DNA from: Paralvinella palmiformis
Lineage: Eukaryota > Annelida > Polychaeta > Terebellida > Alvinellidae
Reading direction: 5' to 3'
NCBI GenBank assembly: GCA_025642065.1
Contig: JAODUP010000217.1
Location: 67,001 to 131,000 of the forward strand
Length of the DNA stretch: 64,000 nt
In this document: piece after piece, positions 25,301 through 39,379 of the stretch
Numbering within the stretch: position 1 is the stretch's first letter
Layout of the letters: each line of letters starts with the position of its first letter
Made by a program: the position numbers and the translations under genes
The notes under the pieces: model-generated
Seen by the model: the letters and a program-made list of their open reading frames with translations, nothing else
Told to the model about the DNA's origin: nothing
The model's database searches: none

Positions 25301-28300
25301 TTGGACACTACCCACCACTTATTTGTAGGCATCCTTCAAATGAAAAAAAAATTAAATTGTCTTTCATTATTTATACTTTAATATGTGTTTTTGTTATGAC
25401 AAGAACCTTTTAAGCTGGGCTGTCATGTTCCTGTGATAGATTTACAAACCATCCCACTGAATTCCCACTGCAGCATAATCAGATATTTTTGAGAGTTTTC
25501 ACATTTAGCTTGCAAAATACACGTAGTCTCCTCCATCCCAGCCGTCCTACACAAACGAGACCACTAGTTGAGATAACATAAATGATTTATGTGAAAATAT
25601 TCATTGGGGGTAATGAGCCTTCTGTTATGTAACCTTTTGATGGGCTCTATCTCCGGCTAAATACTGAAATTGTTAATCGTACTACAGTCGTTTACCAGTT
25701 AATCCTTATTTTTATGCTTAAAATCATTCCCAGAATGACTGGGAAAACAATCACAGTTCAATAATCGTAAATGAAGCTCCTAATACCAGAATAGCTATTT
25801 CCAATTAGCTCAGTATTACTCTTTTAGTCACTGATCGGTAGAAGCAGTCTGAAGGAGTCTCTTGTGTTTGTCATGCTTGTTCACAATCAGCCTGTCATAC
25901 CAAGCATTATCAGCGTTACTTTCTTACATGCTTCTCAACACACTTAATTATATGGATTGTTACCCAGGTAAGGTCAACATGGCTGTAATTACTCAGAGCG
26001 TTGTTCTCAAGAAAATGGAAATAGCAGCAACAGTACACCATTTCAATTATGCAAATGAAGTCCGTTGTTGTTACTCTTACTTAATAGAGCTGACAATTGT
26101 ATATTTGACCATGTAAGATATTTGATGTCACCGCGTGATTACTTCCGGCAACCGGCAGATTAAGATAACTATCTAACCATGTTTATTGATCATGGTTGTC
26201 CGGCAAATTGATCATCGAGTAATGACAACTATGGGTGACACATCCGCCATGGACCCTTTTCCAGAGTATATTAGTACATATTGTCTTCGTGCTGTTGCAT
26301 ATGATTTTGGCACACCTTGATAAATTACACAACAACAGAAAGGAATCAGATACCAAATACCGAATGATCATCGACAAGCTTTATCCTCATTTCCTGGTGC
26401 CGCTGATTCCTGGAAGAGTCCTAACTAGCATCTGCATGCAATGTCACAGTTTGCTTTATTGATAGCGATTTGGGGGCAATTATTGTTTGTTGACTGAACT
26501 ATTCTTCCATCCCTGTACTGGCAGGTACAGTGTGCCTTTGTCAAACCATGACTCCTGTTACACCTGTTCTGAGTCATTGATTTATAGTTGGCTTTGAGGT
26601 GATGTGCTTACAGACAGCACTGTCAGTTCTGGCCTGATATGGCTTGATCTCAAGTGTTTTGCTGTTGGCACGTGCGTCTGCACTACAGAATCATTACCAC
26701 TACTCAGCACACACACATGTTGTGGTGAGATTCTTTATACCAATCATAAATTTTGTCTTAGGTTACAAGACTAACTTTGATCAATTAAATCTCCCTTAGA
26801 ATAAATTCTTCAGTGGATTCTTATTATAGGCTATTTAATTAACCTGATAATCCTGTTGTCCTCTGAGTGTGTTGTAAATAATGTCTGATACTTATTATCT
26901 TCACTCACTCAACTTGATTTAATAGTTTTCTTTGGAACTGATTTATAACTGAAAACAGTCAATTGTTCCAAGCGTAAATTATTTAAAAAATAATTTATGC
27001 ATTGTTTACGCCTATTATATCAATTGTTATGAACACATTAATAAATTACTATACTTTATTTTCATAATGTCTTCAGGTTTTCTGGATCAAGGATGGAGAA
27101 CAAATTGATGTTAAGAAGGAGATTAACTACATTATTTCTAATGAGGGCAACTTAATTATAAACCAGGCTCGCCTTTCGGACATGGGCAACTATACGTGTG
27201 GTGCCACAAACATAGCATCGACTCGCCTCAGTGAATCTGCTACCCTAACAGTATATGGTAAGTTATGATTAATCATGTCTTCATCTAACAGCTAAATTCC
27301 TTGGCTAAGATATTTTCTGTTCGTGCTTATATCAGGATTATTTTTCCGGTGATCATTCACACCATCACATTTCATTGTGAAAGCAGGGATACACTTTTAG
27401 GGGCATACAGCTGTAATATGATTTGTATGGATGTTTCAACAGGATAGGTATTCCACTTTTATCAAGATACTGTCTTCATCTTCCTTATATTGATTATTTT
27501 TGTAAACTTTACAATTTGCTTCATCATAAGCTGATACATATTATTTCCAACATTCTTCATCATAAAAGAGAAGGTCATAAATTTTGCTTCAATAGGTAGA
27601 CGCCTCTCAGCTATATGACCCAGGTGTTACCAACCAAACTCAAATCATCACAAAATAAACTTTTACTGTTTCTGTGTTGAAATATCTTAGAACTGACTCC
27701 AGCCAAATGCCAGTTGATTTATTAAAATAATTATGTTGTTAACAACATTAATTTAGCAATAACAGCTGTTTGAAGGGCGATAGAAAATATCACTGACTAC
27801 AGATATGGTTGCATTGATGATTCACCTGTTAATTTCCCATGAGGCATTAAGTGGAATGGGGGTGGTCGATTTACCACGGTAGTATGGTTCATTGATGGGT
27901 GATGGTGGTGGAGGGGGTGTGAGGGTTATGGTCTACTTGAATGGAGTTGCTTCAAACAAAAAGTGTGTAGTCATCTCATCCTTATGCTTCATGCATCAGG
28001 GAAAATAATCTGTCCCATTGTCCAATCACTTAATGCCATTTTCTCACTAATATGCCAATGAACTGTGAGTCAGAGGAAGCACAGCACCATTTCACATTGG
28101 CCTAATTACCCTATAATAAATGGTGTCAGGGTACACGCTTGACCAGTGGTCACCACCTATTGGCGGATTAAACGCTCACAGATGGTGGGAACGTCAGATG
28201 TAATTTTTATATAATCTAATTATCATCTTCACTTCCCATAAATGTGGCAATAAGGTGGAAGAGATCATGTGATTGTATTCTTCAATATGGCAACTAGGAG

Positions 28301-31300
28301 GCCTTTATAACTGAATGACACACAATCATCATATTCTCGGAAGTCTGTAATTTTGACATCAAATTGTCAGTTATTATCTAGAGTGATTTCGGCTGCCTAC
28401 TACAATATTATATTATTGTCTTTTAATGTTACCGTTAAAGACTGTGTTCCGTCCGCCGGTAAATAACTGATATTATGATTAGAGATTATCTGGTCCATTG
28501 TCTCCGTGTAAATCTTTATTTATGACAATAGCATGGCTGATAACATTGATTCTTTATTATTTTTGTGAGTAACATTGATGTTTGATTTCTTTTTTATTGT
28601 ACCATATCTATATAACTCGAAAAACTCCAGCGTGTTCTGTGTCTGTTGACAGTTTGTGATAAAATTAGTGAATTTGCTAATAGCATTAAACATCGGCCAG
28701 TCAGTCGTGTACATACAACAATGGGAGCCACGTGAAGTAATAAGCGCAAAATACATAATAGTAAGTCACAATATACAATCATTAAGGGTTCTGGTGGCTA
28801 CAATACCGAGTGGGTTTTGTAGACGGTGACGGGTGTATTTTCAAGTGAAGTGTTGATACAGCTCAGTCAAGGTTATCAGATACAACACAGACAAACAAAC
28901 ACACCCTCACACACCTGGCTTTAGTGCGCTGGTTTCTCAGCATTAATTGAGTACTGTCATTATCTAGTTTTTTTGAGTGGCTACTAAATCCTTGTCAATT
29001 ACGGCAACTGGTCTTCTAGTTTGTCTGTGAAGTTCACATATTGTTAGATAAAGTGGGTACTAATGATATATGCTACGGTTCATTTAGGTGCGAGTTATCT
29101 GTCCAAACAAGACCGTATCTGGTCTTGTAATTTCGTATTATATAACAAGTATCTCCTGAGTAGATAATTAACCATGTTTGTGGTGTTCTGGGACGTTCGC
29201 ATTAGTCATATGTTAACGTTTTGTTGGCAGACAGGGTGACATCTCTCACTCATCTATTATTATCTGTAGTTAATTTACTGACAGTGTCTCTTTGTCTCCA
29301 ATAATTTCGCTACGTTACCTTAGCTCTGTCATCACATGACACCTGAAAGACTGTAATTAAGCTTAATTCTTGAAGTTTGCTGCTACTTTATGGCAGTCAT
29401 CCTGTGACACTGCAGATGGTCGGGTCTGTGTCATCACTAACTAACAGCTACAGTATTGTTTACTATGTAGTTGTGTCCTCCGAGAGCGGATTCATTTACA
29501 GCATCAACGGTTACAACTCCCTGCAATTAGCAATATAATAACGTAGAACAAATATTTTTTTCTTAAAACAGTTGGTAATGTTTACGGTTATCTGTATAGA
29601 TTTGGAGCCTTGGAAGCTGTTTCTTTTGTGACTGACTTGTGTTTAAACAAAATTTGGTGATATGAAATAATCTGAGGAAAGTGATATGCCACTCTGAGAT
29701 ACCTGAACTGCTCTCAGTCCAGTCAGTACGTTCTAGATTTAAGTTGATATTAGAATGATGTATGAGGATCTGCCATCTGTACCTGGCCAGAGATAGCACC
29801 TCTCCGATTACTAACTCTATATCGGTGGCTGGTCACACAGTGAAGTGTTGACTAGGAGGATGAATGTCTCTAATAAACAGTCTGATCAAAATCCATTAGT
29901 GGAAAGTTAGTATCAGCCGTTATTTATAATCTCTGCCCAGGAGTTCAATGCTATCATTCCAATGACTCCAGCAGTCTTTAGTCTCTGTTTAGGTAAATTG
30001 ATAAAATAAACGCTTCCCATCCAAAACAGATCATTAAGTGTGGACACAGCTTTATCCATTCTTGTCAGCTTGAAACTTTGTATTTAGTATCCTAACTGAA
30101 ATAATGCTTGAAAATTTCAAATTCGTTATTACTTTAAACTATATACAAAGGACAGTGTGTGCGTGCATACGTGCGTGCGTGTGTCATTTTAGTATGTGTT
30201 CCTCATTAATACATTACATTACAGCAAATCATAATTTTTGGTCATTAGTTTTGTGACATTCATTCTCCTATTCATGAGTTGATGATTTCATAAATGGCTC
30301 GTTACATAATACGCTCTCTCCTCAGAGAGAGGCCGCAGACGCAATACCCCGTCACCGGGTCACTGAATGGAAAGTAGCTTATAGCAAAATGCATATAAAC
30401 GGCTGACTACACCGATGAACAACTAGGATCTTTCATAAAACTGAAAATCATTCTGGTTATAGAGAAAAAAAATTGCTCGAATTTGGTTAGAGGATAGTAT
30501 TGATCCAAATGACTGGCTGCTTTGTCAAGTATCTGTCTGTCAAAATTGGCTTAAACCTCACTGAACACAATAATTGTGGCCATTGTTTCAGGATATTTGC
30601 CTCAGTCTATCCTAGTTGTTATCAGTGACAGAAGACCATTGTTTCTGCCATAGCCACTAGCTTGTGACTAAGGGCACAATCCTAGCATGTGATATTTTGC
30701 AAATGGAAAGTAACGTGCTGAATCATATGAAGGTGATGTAATATTCATCAACTAAGGATATTCATTCATTTCACATCTGGTTCAAATTTTTACATTTCCA
30801 TCTAGATTCTGTATTAATATGATGGTAGATGATCTGTATTTGTGAACTTTACTACTATGAGTCGCCTCCAAGTATGAATATAAATGTTGCAGACTGTTGG
30901 TCAAATAAGAGAAACGAAATTTTTTTTGCTGTTCGATTTGAGTCTTGTGCCATCACTTTCCAATGTTATCCCGAGGAAAGCTCTCCAAGTGCTTCTTTTT
31001 ATGGCCTGAAGCATAATGCTCGAAGGAGGCAAGGCTTCGGGATATTTGCTTTGCTCACAGTTGATTGAGCAGAGCACATTAGTTGATTGGGAATTATTAC
31101 ACAATAAGTGTAGCTCCATTATTCATTTTTCACACAGTAAAGAGAGAAACCTGAGGATTAGTGTCAGTGCCAAGTGTCTTTGTCTGAGTCAGCTTGAGAA
31201 CATTAAATATTTAATATTAGGATGACAAGATTATTACAAAAGTTTTATAAAATGTCACTGTTCAAAGTAGCATGTGGCTGCTTGTTAGTGATGATATATT

Positions 31301-32280
31301 ATATGTCTAATGAAGCTAACCATCATATTTTGAATGGAAATATTTATTTAAATATTACAGTGTACTCTAACTTTACTTCATTTAGAATGTTGTTTTATCT
31401 TATTATTTCAATGAATTGACTATTGTTTATTTACATTTGTTATGAATACCATAATTTTCTTTCTCTTGTAGTGAATGGTGGTTGGTCCACGTGGAGTCAG
31501 TGGACTGACTGTAATAATCGTTGTGGAAAAGGATTTCAGAGGCGTACCCGCATGTGCACCAATCCACAGCCACTAAATGGTGGCTCCCCTTGTCCAGGTG
31601 ACTCTATACAACGGGCACCATGCACAAATGTTTGTTCAGGTAAGGAAGTGTACTAAAATACAATGTAGTTCTTCAGGTTATTCCACTCACTCACCCAACG
31701 AATCACTCACTCATCCAACCAGTCAGTCATTCACTCACTCATCCTAAAAATTGCTAACCCTTGACGGTATTCTTCACCACGTTTGTTCCTCTTACTATTG
31801 ACATTTTACTTTATTAATACTGGATCATTGTGCAGTCACTTCCACTTGTCGGGCAAAATAGCAATATGAATGACTCATTAATGAGTGAGCCATCTATCTG
31901 ACAGGGATGATGTTTACAGTATATAGCTGACTATTTACTGAATGCTTGCCAGCTTGTGTGTACGGTATCTGATCCAGTGTTGGTTCTTCACTGAAGCTTG
32001 TTTCTGAAGCTGACACATGATGTTTGAGTTTATGCATTATGCATGACTGTTATTGAAATGCCATGTGTATGCATGCATGCATGCATATACATAAGCAGGT
32101 ATACATGTATTCATGTGTGTGTGTGTGTGTGCGTGCATGCAGACATGCGTGTGTGTGTGCACGTGATGGAGTTTCTTTTTTGTGTATAGAAATGTAAACC
32201 AGTACTCAAAATGCCATTGCTACTCTGCATTCATATATATATATATATATATTGTATAAAGTGTTGCTTCCAGTTGGTGT

Positions 32281-32333
<53 letters not shown>

Positions 32334-34481
32334 TGGTAATTAAGATTACAAAAGAAATAATTGTTCATTTGGCTTTATGGAACAAGTGATGTAATTTAGT
32401 TATATATGAAATATGATACACAACTTTACTACAACAGAACTGAAAGTAACCTGGAACAGGATGTTTACATCTAGCTTCTTAGTAAACTAAATTACCCATT
32501 GATTAATTGTCAGTTATGATGCTCTTGGTCTGACTCAGATTTAACTTTATTATGTTTACAGTTATACCATAAATAACATTTAAGTAGTCTAACTGTATAT
32601 GGAAGTGGAAATGTTATCAAAATTTTACATGTTTTTCTTTGTATTTAACTTTGATGTTATGTGTGTAATCACGGCTGTGTGTAAAAAAGTCTTTCTGACA
32701 GACTCGTTCTCACAGGCAATATAAGTGTAGGCATCAAAGAACAAGAGCATATTTGTTAGTTATAATATCCCACACTCTATTCCATATGTATTAGCAGAAA
32801 CCTAACTGCTTCTTACTCACCCTCGTAGTCTAGAGTGAGAGTGGTGTATCACCTGTTCAGCAGACTGGAGATGATGTGGGCTGTACTGTATGCCGAATGA
32901 AGCAGGGTTTTATCAGTGTGATGCAAGTGTATATTAGAAGAATATCTAGAATTGTTATCATCCAACGGCATCAGTCATTATCACAAGGCTTGACCTTATT
33001 AGGCTGTTTGAGTCACTCTCTATACTGATGATAGGTATGGTAGGCTAAGATTGTTATCTGTGGTTCTGTTGAGACGCAAATAACCCTCTAGCCTACTGAA
33101 ATTACACATTTAGGTGTGCGGTGATGAAGAGTTGAGAGGCAGCGGTTTTTATAGGCCTGTCATTCAGCGTACCTGAGGGATAGTTTTTCTTGTGCCGGGA
33201 GTTTGCTGTGGTTAAAATCTATGTTTTAACCGTTGGTTAGTTGGAGGACACCAGATACTGCCTCCCCAGAATAAGCTTTGCTATGCCTAGACCCTTAGTT
33301 AGAGTGGTTGCCTCAGCTGTTTTATGGTAGTTGCTGGTGTTAAAGGTGATGTTTTAAATTCTATGGTTCAACAGTTCACTATCTCCTTGTACCGACTGTG
33401 CCAGGTAATTGAGTGAAATGAAATGAATGTACAGCATCGGTGTACCCTTGACCAGCTGCCGCCTTCATATGCTTTGTGCTAGTCCATAAAAAGCAGACTA
33501 CTTGAACTGTTAAATAATAATGACACAGTTGTGCCACTAAGATATGAAATGGCTGCCGTGCATGCGTGTGTTCTGTATATTTGTGCGTGCGTGTGTGTAT
33601 GTGTGCGCGCGCGCGCACATTCGTCCATGCATGTGCGCGTGCCCATGCCTGGAAGGATGAATGTATATTTAACTAAGTGGATTACTATGAGGGCAGTTTA
33701 TTTCATTGCATAGTTTGGCATGTTTGCATGTATTATATTATCATAATGTTACTGATAGGTGTAATATTCCGTACTTTTATATCTGCCAGTACAATTTAAT
33801 AATATTATCATGTTCAAATCTTCTCCCTATCCTTTGTTTCCCATTCCTGTTTACGAGATGGGAGTATCTAAATAAGTAGACTTTTGTTTAATGTTACTAA
33901 GCAACCTTCTCGTTTCTCATACACTAAAAATTAACATAGCTATCGAGTCCTCTTGTCTGTGACCCTTGTAGAAAGTTAGGCATACCTGATTCATGCCTTT
34001 GCCTGCAGTTTATTGGTTTTATTCCTAGTTTATTAAGTATATAATAATTGCTTGCCACTGTAAACCCTAGAGATATTTTGAATGAATGTCCTGGGTTTTT
34101 ATATATTTTCCCGTCTATAATTTACCTGCTGTTCCCTACAGAGAAGGACCAACAAAAACATTATTTAGCATCCCTGAAATCAGGTAAGAATGAGAAGATG
34201 TTCATTAGGTTAGTGGCTAACTTGTTTTCTTCATGTTAGCGCCATAATTATTCTCTGTCTTGTTTATATGCCACTATTATTTCAACCTATTTGATAGTAA
34301 TACATGATTACAGATTGATTCCATGTTAGTGGAAAAGTCTTTATGGAAGTCTTTAATTTCTCCTTATTTGCCTAGAATTATTGCTTCTCTGTTTGTTTGA
34401 ATTCTTAGTTCTTGTGTTATATTTAACAGATGTAGCATTAATGTTATTGTAGTGGTTTTAGAGGTTTTTGTGTTGTTCCAA

Positions 34482-34541
<60 letters not shown>

Positions 34542-35671
34542 AACTGTGTAGTTTATCACATATTTTTGGGTATAATATTAGTAATGGCAAAATTATTTAC
34601 ATGGTATTTTCTGATCATTCCCAGAGATTTATTAAAGTTATTAATATTTGCTAATGTAAAACTCTTTATTGCCATTATTAAGGTATGTCTGAATGGTGAT
34701 GTCATGTAGCATTGGTGCTTGTAAATGTTTGTGCTATTGTCATGGTGACATGGGTGCAATATGGATATCTTTCAACCAGTTTGTCTCGATGTGTACCATC
34801 TCCATTGACTCAATTGTCATCACTGTCATGTGTCTGGTTTTGTATTAGTGTCACCCTGTTGACTTTGTCTCCATCTGCAGAATAGCGTCAGCCTCAAACG
34901 ATATGCTAATTGTGACTGACTAAATGTAGCCTGTTCACCACAAACTGAGATGGAACATGGAAAAAACATGGTTGAAATTTGATAGAAAATTTATGTACAA
35001 CTATCCTACTAGTCAGCAAAATGGCATGTTCCTATAGATCCGGAAGTTTGTTTAATTGATCACTAGATAACACGATCTGATGAAGAATAATGCCACTGAA
35101 TGGTGGTGATTGATTGTGTATATTTCTTACGCCACTACTACAATAGATAGATTCTTTTCATTTACATTGTTTCACATTAAGAGATGTTTTGTCCAGTTAT
35201 TGATTTTCATTCGATTCTGACATTGTCAAGTCAGTTGCAGGCCAACTTTATATCAGTCTTTTTTATTTTAGTTTACTGGCTTCAATTTAAAAACTACATA
35301 ACATCCATAACAAGGCTCCTACTGTATATTTAAATATTGATGTTCAATGTTGTATACTTTTAGTGGATGGTTCATGGTCAACATGGTCCTCATGGTCAAC
35401 GTGCAGTCCAGACTGCAAACATCATCGTAGGCGCATGTGTGATAATCCTGCTCCAGAAAATGGCGGCCAATTCTGTGCTGGCAGTGATCTAGATACTGCT
35501 AATTGTACTGGTGGAATGTGTAGAGGTGAGTGGGAGTTGAATAATATTATGATGTTGCATGATGTAACCTAGGAGCCTTGATCTACAGCCAGCACATCAT
35601 TGAACAGAAATGTTTTTATATCATATTCACTGATCCCTTCCATATTCATTTACTGAAAAATGACTAACACA

Positions 35672-35716
<45 letters not shown>

Positions 35717-38700
35717 ACTTGTATGTTTTGTGAATCAACATTTTGCATCTGCACAGATGATCAGTAATATTATGTAAGAGTCTCATTACTGGTATTAGAA
35801 CATTGCTAATTGATAAATAAGTGCATAGAAAATGAAAAGCCATTTTATTGAACTCGCTATTATTCCTGTTGCACTTGTGAGAAACTTCCTTTGTACTTCA
35901 CATAGTCTCTGCTGCTATCCTATAGATGTAGGCAGACATCAATAATATACTCTTCATCTTTGTTATATAAATGGCTATCATGGGTGGGCTATATTGTAAT
36001 ATATGTTGTGTAATCCTAGTAATTCATAGCGTGAAACATATATTATTCCTGATCAAATGTGCCAAGATCCCTTGAGGAAAACAAGATAAGTGTTGTCCAT
36101 TTGTAATATATAGCTTTATGACCCACCATTTTAGTGTTTGCAGCTTATGTAATAGCTGCTTCTTAATGGTTATATCCATATGTAGAAAATCATAACAAGA
36201 ATAATTAATTGCTCGTATAAACTTAATAAAGTAATCATAGGAAAGATTGACTAATTCTGTTTTGATTCACAACTGCTCTGATGTTAATTGGATGTCATTT
36301 TGTTATATTGTTGAGAACTGTTGTTGTTTGGTTTGGTGATTTAAAGGTTTCAATGATTTTTTTTTCTTAGAGGTACGAAATCCACAATTCAGAATTATTC
36401 TGGATTGTTAAATATAAGCCGAGATCACGTAACATCGCCTAACGTAGTGTTGTAAATTTTTATGTTGTCAGCTATTCTGATAATGCAGAGGTACATCATT
36501 TATAATCATGACATGAAAGTAACCTAGAAGCATGAGAAGCAGTCATCATTTTTCATTATTTATTCAGTACCTAAGCCATTGTTTACATCAACTTAGTGCT
36601 TCATGTAATGTTTCTAGTGAATGTTTGTACTCTTTTTAATCAATGGTTCATACTTGATGGGAACACCCTTTAACCATTATCTTCTTGCCAGAATGACTCT
36701 TCATTACAATAATTGGGAAGTTATTTAATATACCCTCCACTCCTTTATAAAGGTGTTGAGAGAGTGTGATTGCAGTATTTTGTCACAATTAAAACATAAA
36801 TGTAGTACAGTCAGTCTGTAATGTACAAATCCTGACTGATATAGTTTAGTCTAATATGGGATGCTGTTCATATTAATGATGGTGATTGTTGATGTTTTAC
36901 GGCCACTTTTGTGCACATGGTAAGCTAAATGGGCTGAGCGACCTCCAAAGGTGATGAAGCGAGGTCAAACATGAAACACCCTTCAGATATGACCATGCCG
37001 AGATTCGAACTCAGGTGTTAGTGATCTGTGTTCATATCAGTGGATGAATGTTTCCAGAAAATGCCCACGATATTATTAACTATGACAAGGGGAAACAGTT
37101 TGCTGGTATTTAGCATTTAGTGAAATTTGACTTCCATTCATTACTCCAGTGTTAACACAGTTATTTGATGGTGGTTAAGAATTGTAGTAGTTACCAAGAA
37201 ATTCATAATTTAATATGATCTATGTTTGTATGGAATGACAATGTAGGTGATGTAGTCAATGGTTTACCTTTAATGATCTTTAGAGATTATGTTTTGACTT
37301 AAAACAGGAAACTACTAAATAGGATGTATGTTTGTGATGAAAATAAATAATAAATTGGTGTTACTGCCTAGAATACTTCTACCATTTTGAGAAGTGAATC
37401 ACTGAGAAAGGTGAAATTGGCAGTTATGATTTGAGACCTTAAATGCAAAGCAATGCATATATGTGTAATATAGTACACATAAATAACTAAAAATATATGA
37501 CTAGTATTGATTCATAAGTACAGCAATATGTGTGGTTTAATATTATATGTGGCTAAATACCAGAAATTTATAAACATTTCTAATATCAACCACATATTAC
37601 TAGAGGGACAGATATGTGTTTGTGGGTAACTGACTAGTCGGTTATATTTTCTCAACTTTTCCCCACATTTAGAACCCAATGAATATGTGGTACTCAGATT
37701 TTCTTAATAGTTAAAGCATTTGGCATTTGAGGTTATGTGGTGTGAGCTTATGGATTTTCTCATAGGCCAGAACGGTGAAAGTTATTGACAACTGTGCAGT
37801 GAAGACAGGTGATAAAATGAACCAGTGTAAACACAGATGGAATAGAGAGTTCAATGAAAAATGGGAGACTGGAACATTGATGATTCTCAGTGAGCAGGCA
37901 TATTTGATGATTTCCTCTGGGAAGTCACCAGGGCCTGTTACTCTTATGGCCAGGGATGTTGTGCCAGGGGATGGATATAATGGGAAACGTGTGAGTTTAC
38001 TGTCTATAACATCACACTGAATTGTTTCATATTATCACTGAGCTAGTATGCGATATGTTATGGTAACAAAGCCAAGTGGGTTAAGATGGTAGCTTTTTGC
38101 CATGATACAAAACCCCCTGAAATGTTCTTCTTACCACTACATCAGATGTGGAAAATCATCTTGAATAGGATTCTTCATTTCTACCGCATGTGAATTTTGT
38201 TGTGACTTGTCATAGAAGTACACCTTTACAAGGGTTCAACTTTATTTTGGGAGACTAACACTGAGAACTGGAGACTAGATGTTGGGCATATAATAATTAC
38301 TGGTGAATAAGAAAAGGCACGCAGATATTGTAATATTAGCCATGACATAGTCCATTAGCTCACTTGTGAACTAATGATCAGTTCACAGAACATTATTCAA
38401 TCCTAAACTGTGAATGAATTATATTTATCAAGGTCACTCAGATGGTCAGACTTTGAGGATAGCACCCCCTCATACATAATGTGTGCTTTGACTGCTTATC
38501 ATTACAAGTCAATAGCCATATGATACAAATTGTTTAACTATTTCATATTTTAGTCTTAGCTTCCCACCCTCTTTTAGTTAGAGATTATCTGTCCTTGAAC
38601 TAGTGTTTTTAATCCTGTAATTTCAGATGGATTTGATGTTTATGAACTAGATGGTCTTCAACCTGGTCAAGCACGTAAGTGACCTTGACGTTGATTATTT

Positions 38701-39319
38701 TTGACCTCGCTGTTGTAGTGCTTGGCTTTAGTTTAGATTTGTAGTTTTGTGTTTTTATCAATTTAGAAAAACTGTGGATATTCCCAAATATCTGTATGAA
38801 AAATTGTCCATCTGATTGTAGGCTTCTGTTGAATATATTACTGTTTGCATGGTGTGGTTTTTTCTAATAAAACTACATGTTTCTGTTGTACTGATCTAGT
38901 ATGATTTTATAAGTAACAGTTGGTTTATGGAGCAAATTCCACCTCAGTGTCATGCACTTAGGATAATATTGAGTGTAAATCAGGAACATTTGCCATTATC
39001 TGTCAGAATTGGATGATATCAGATGTTGAATAGAATGACCCATATAGGACAAAATTATAAGTAAAATATTACAGCTATGTTTTCAGAAATAAGTCATGTT
39101 TGGAAATGAAGAAAAAAACGCAAACACTGCAACCTTTGCTATACAAATTATTGTTATCTGCCATTTTACTTTGAAGAAGAAAAGATATGACTCTACCCAG
39201 CCTTCATTATTTGATTTGTAATGATAAGAAATATGTTTGAAATACAACACTGGCACATACATTTCAAGCAGTGTTACATAGGAATCTCCCTTAATACCCC
39301 CCTTCTCTCCATTTGAATG

Positions 39320-39379
<60 letters not shown>

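Larger units (their letters stand above)
31640..35363 (+). other. Intron 5
   Basis: 3,724 bp. It contains CACT-rich repeats at about 31683-31742, GT/GC tracts at about 32116-32165 and 33589-33618, (AT)n at 32233-32252 and 32285-32330, and (TG)28 at 34483-34538. No additional exon was recognised. Confidence 0.75.
35526..38626 (+). other. Intron 6
   Basis: 3,101 bp with (AT)18 at 35676-35711 and SINE copy B at 36877-37032. An 81-codon ORF at 37775-38020 has no recognisable domain or convincing splice sites. Confidence 0.75.

Noticed and set aside
31683..31742. Regular CACT-rich spacing as a CRISPR-like array
   Set aside because: The units are 4-8 bp degenerate simple repeats in a eukaryotic intron, with no unique spacers.
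33290..33375. tRNA-like TTAGTTAGAGTGGTTGCCTC segment
   Set aside because: An A-box-like motif exists, but the nearest B-box-like match is too far away and imperfect.
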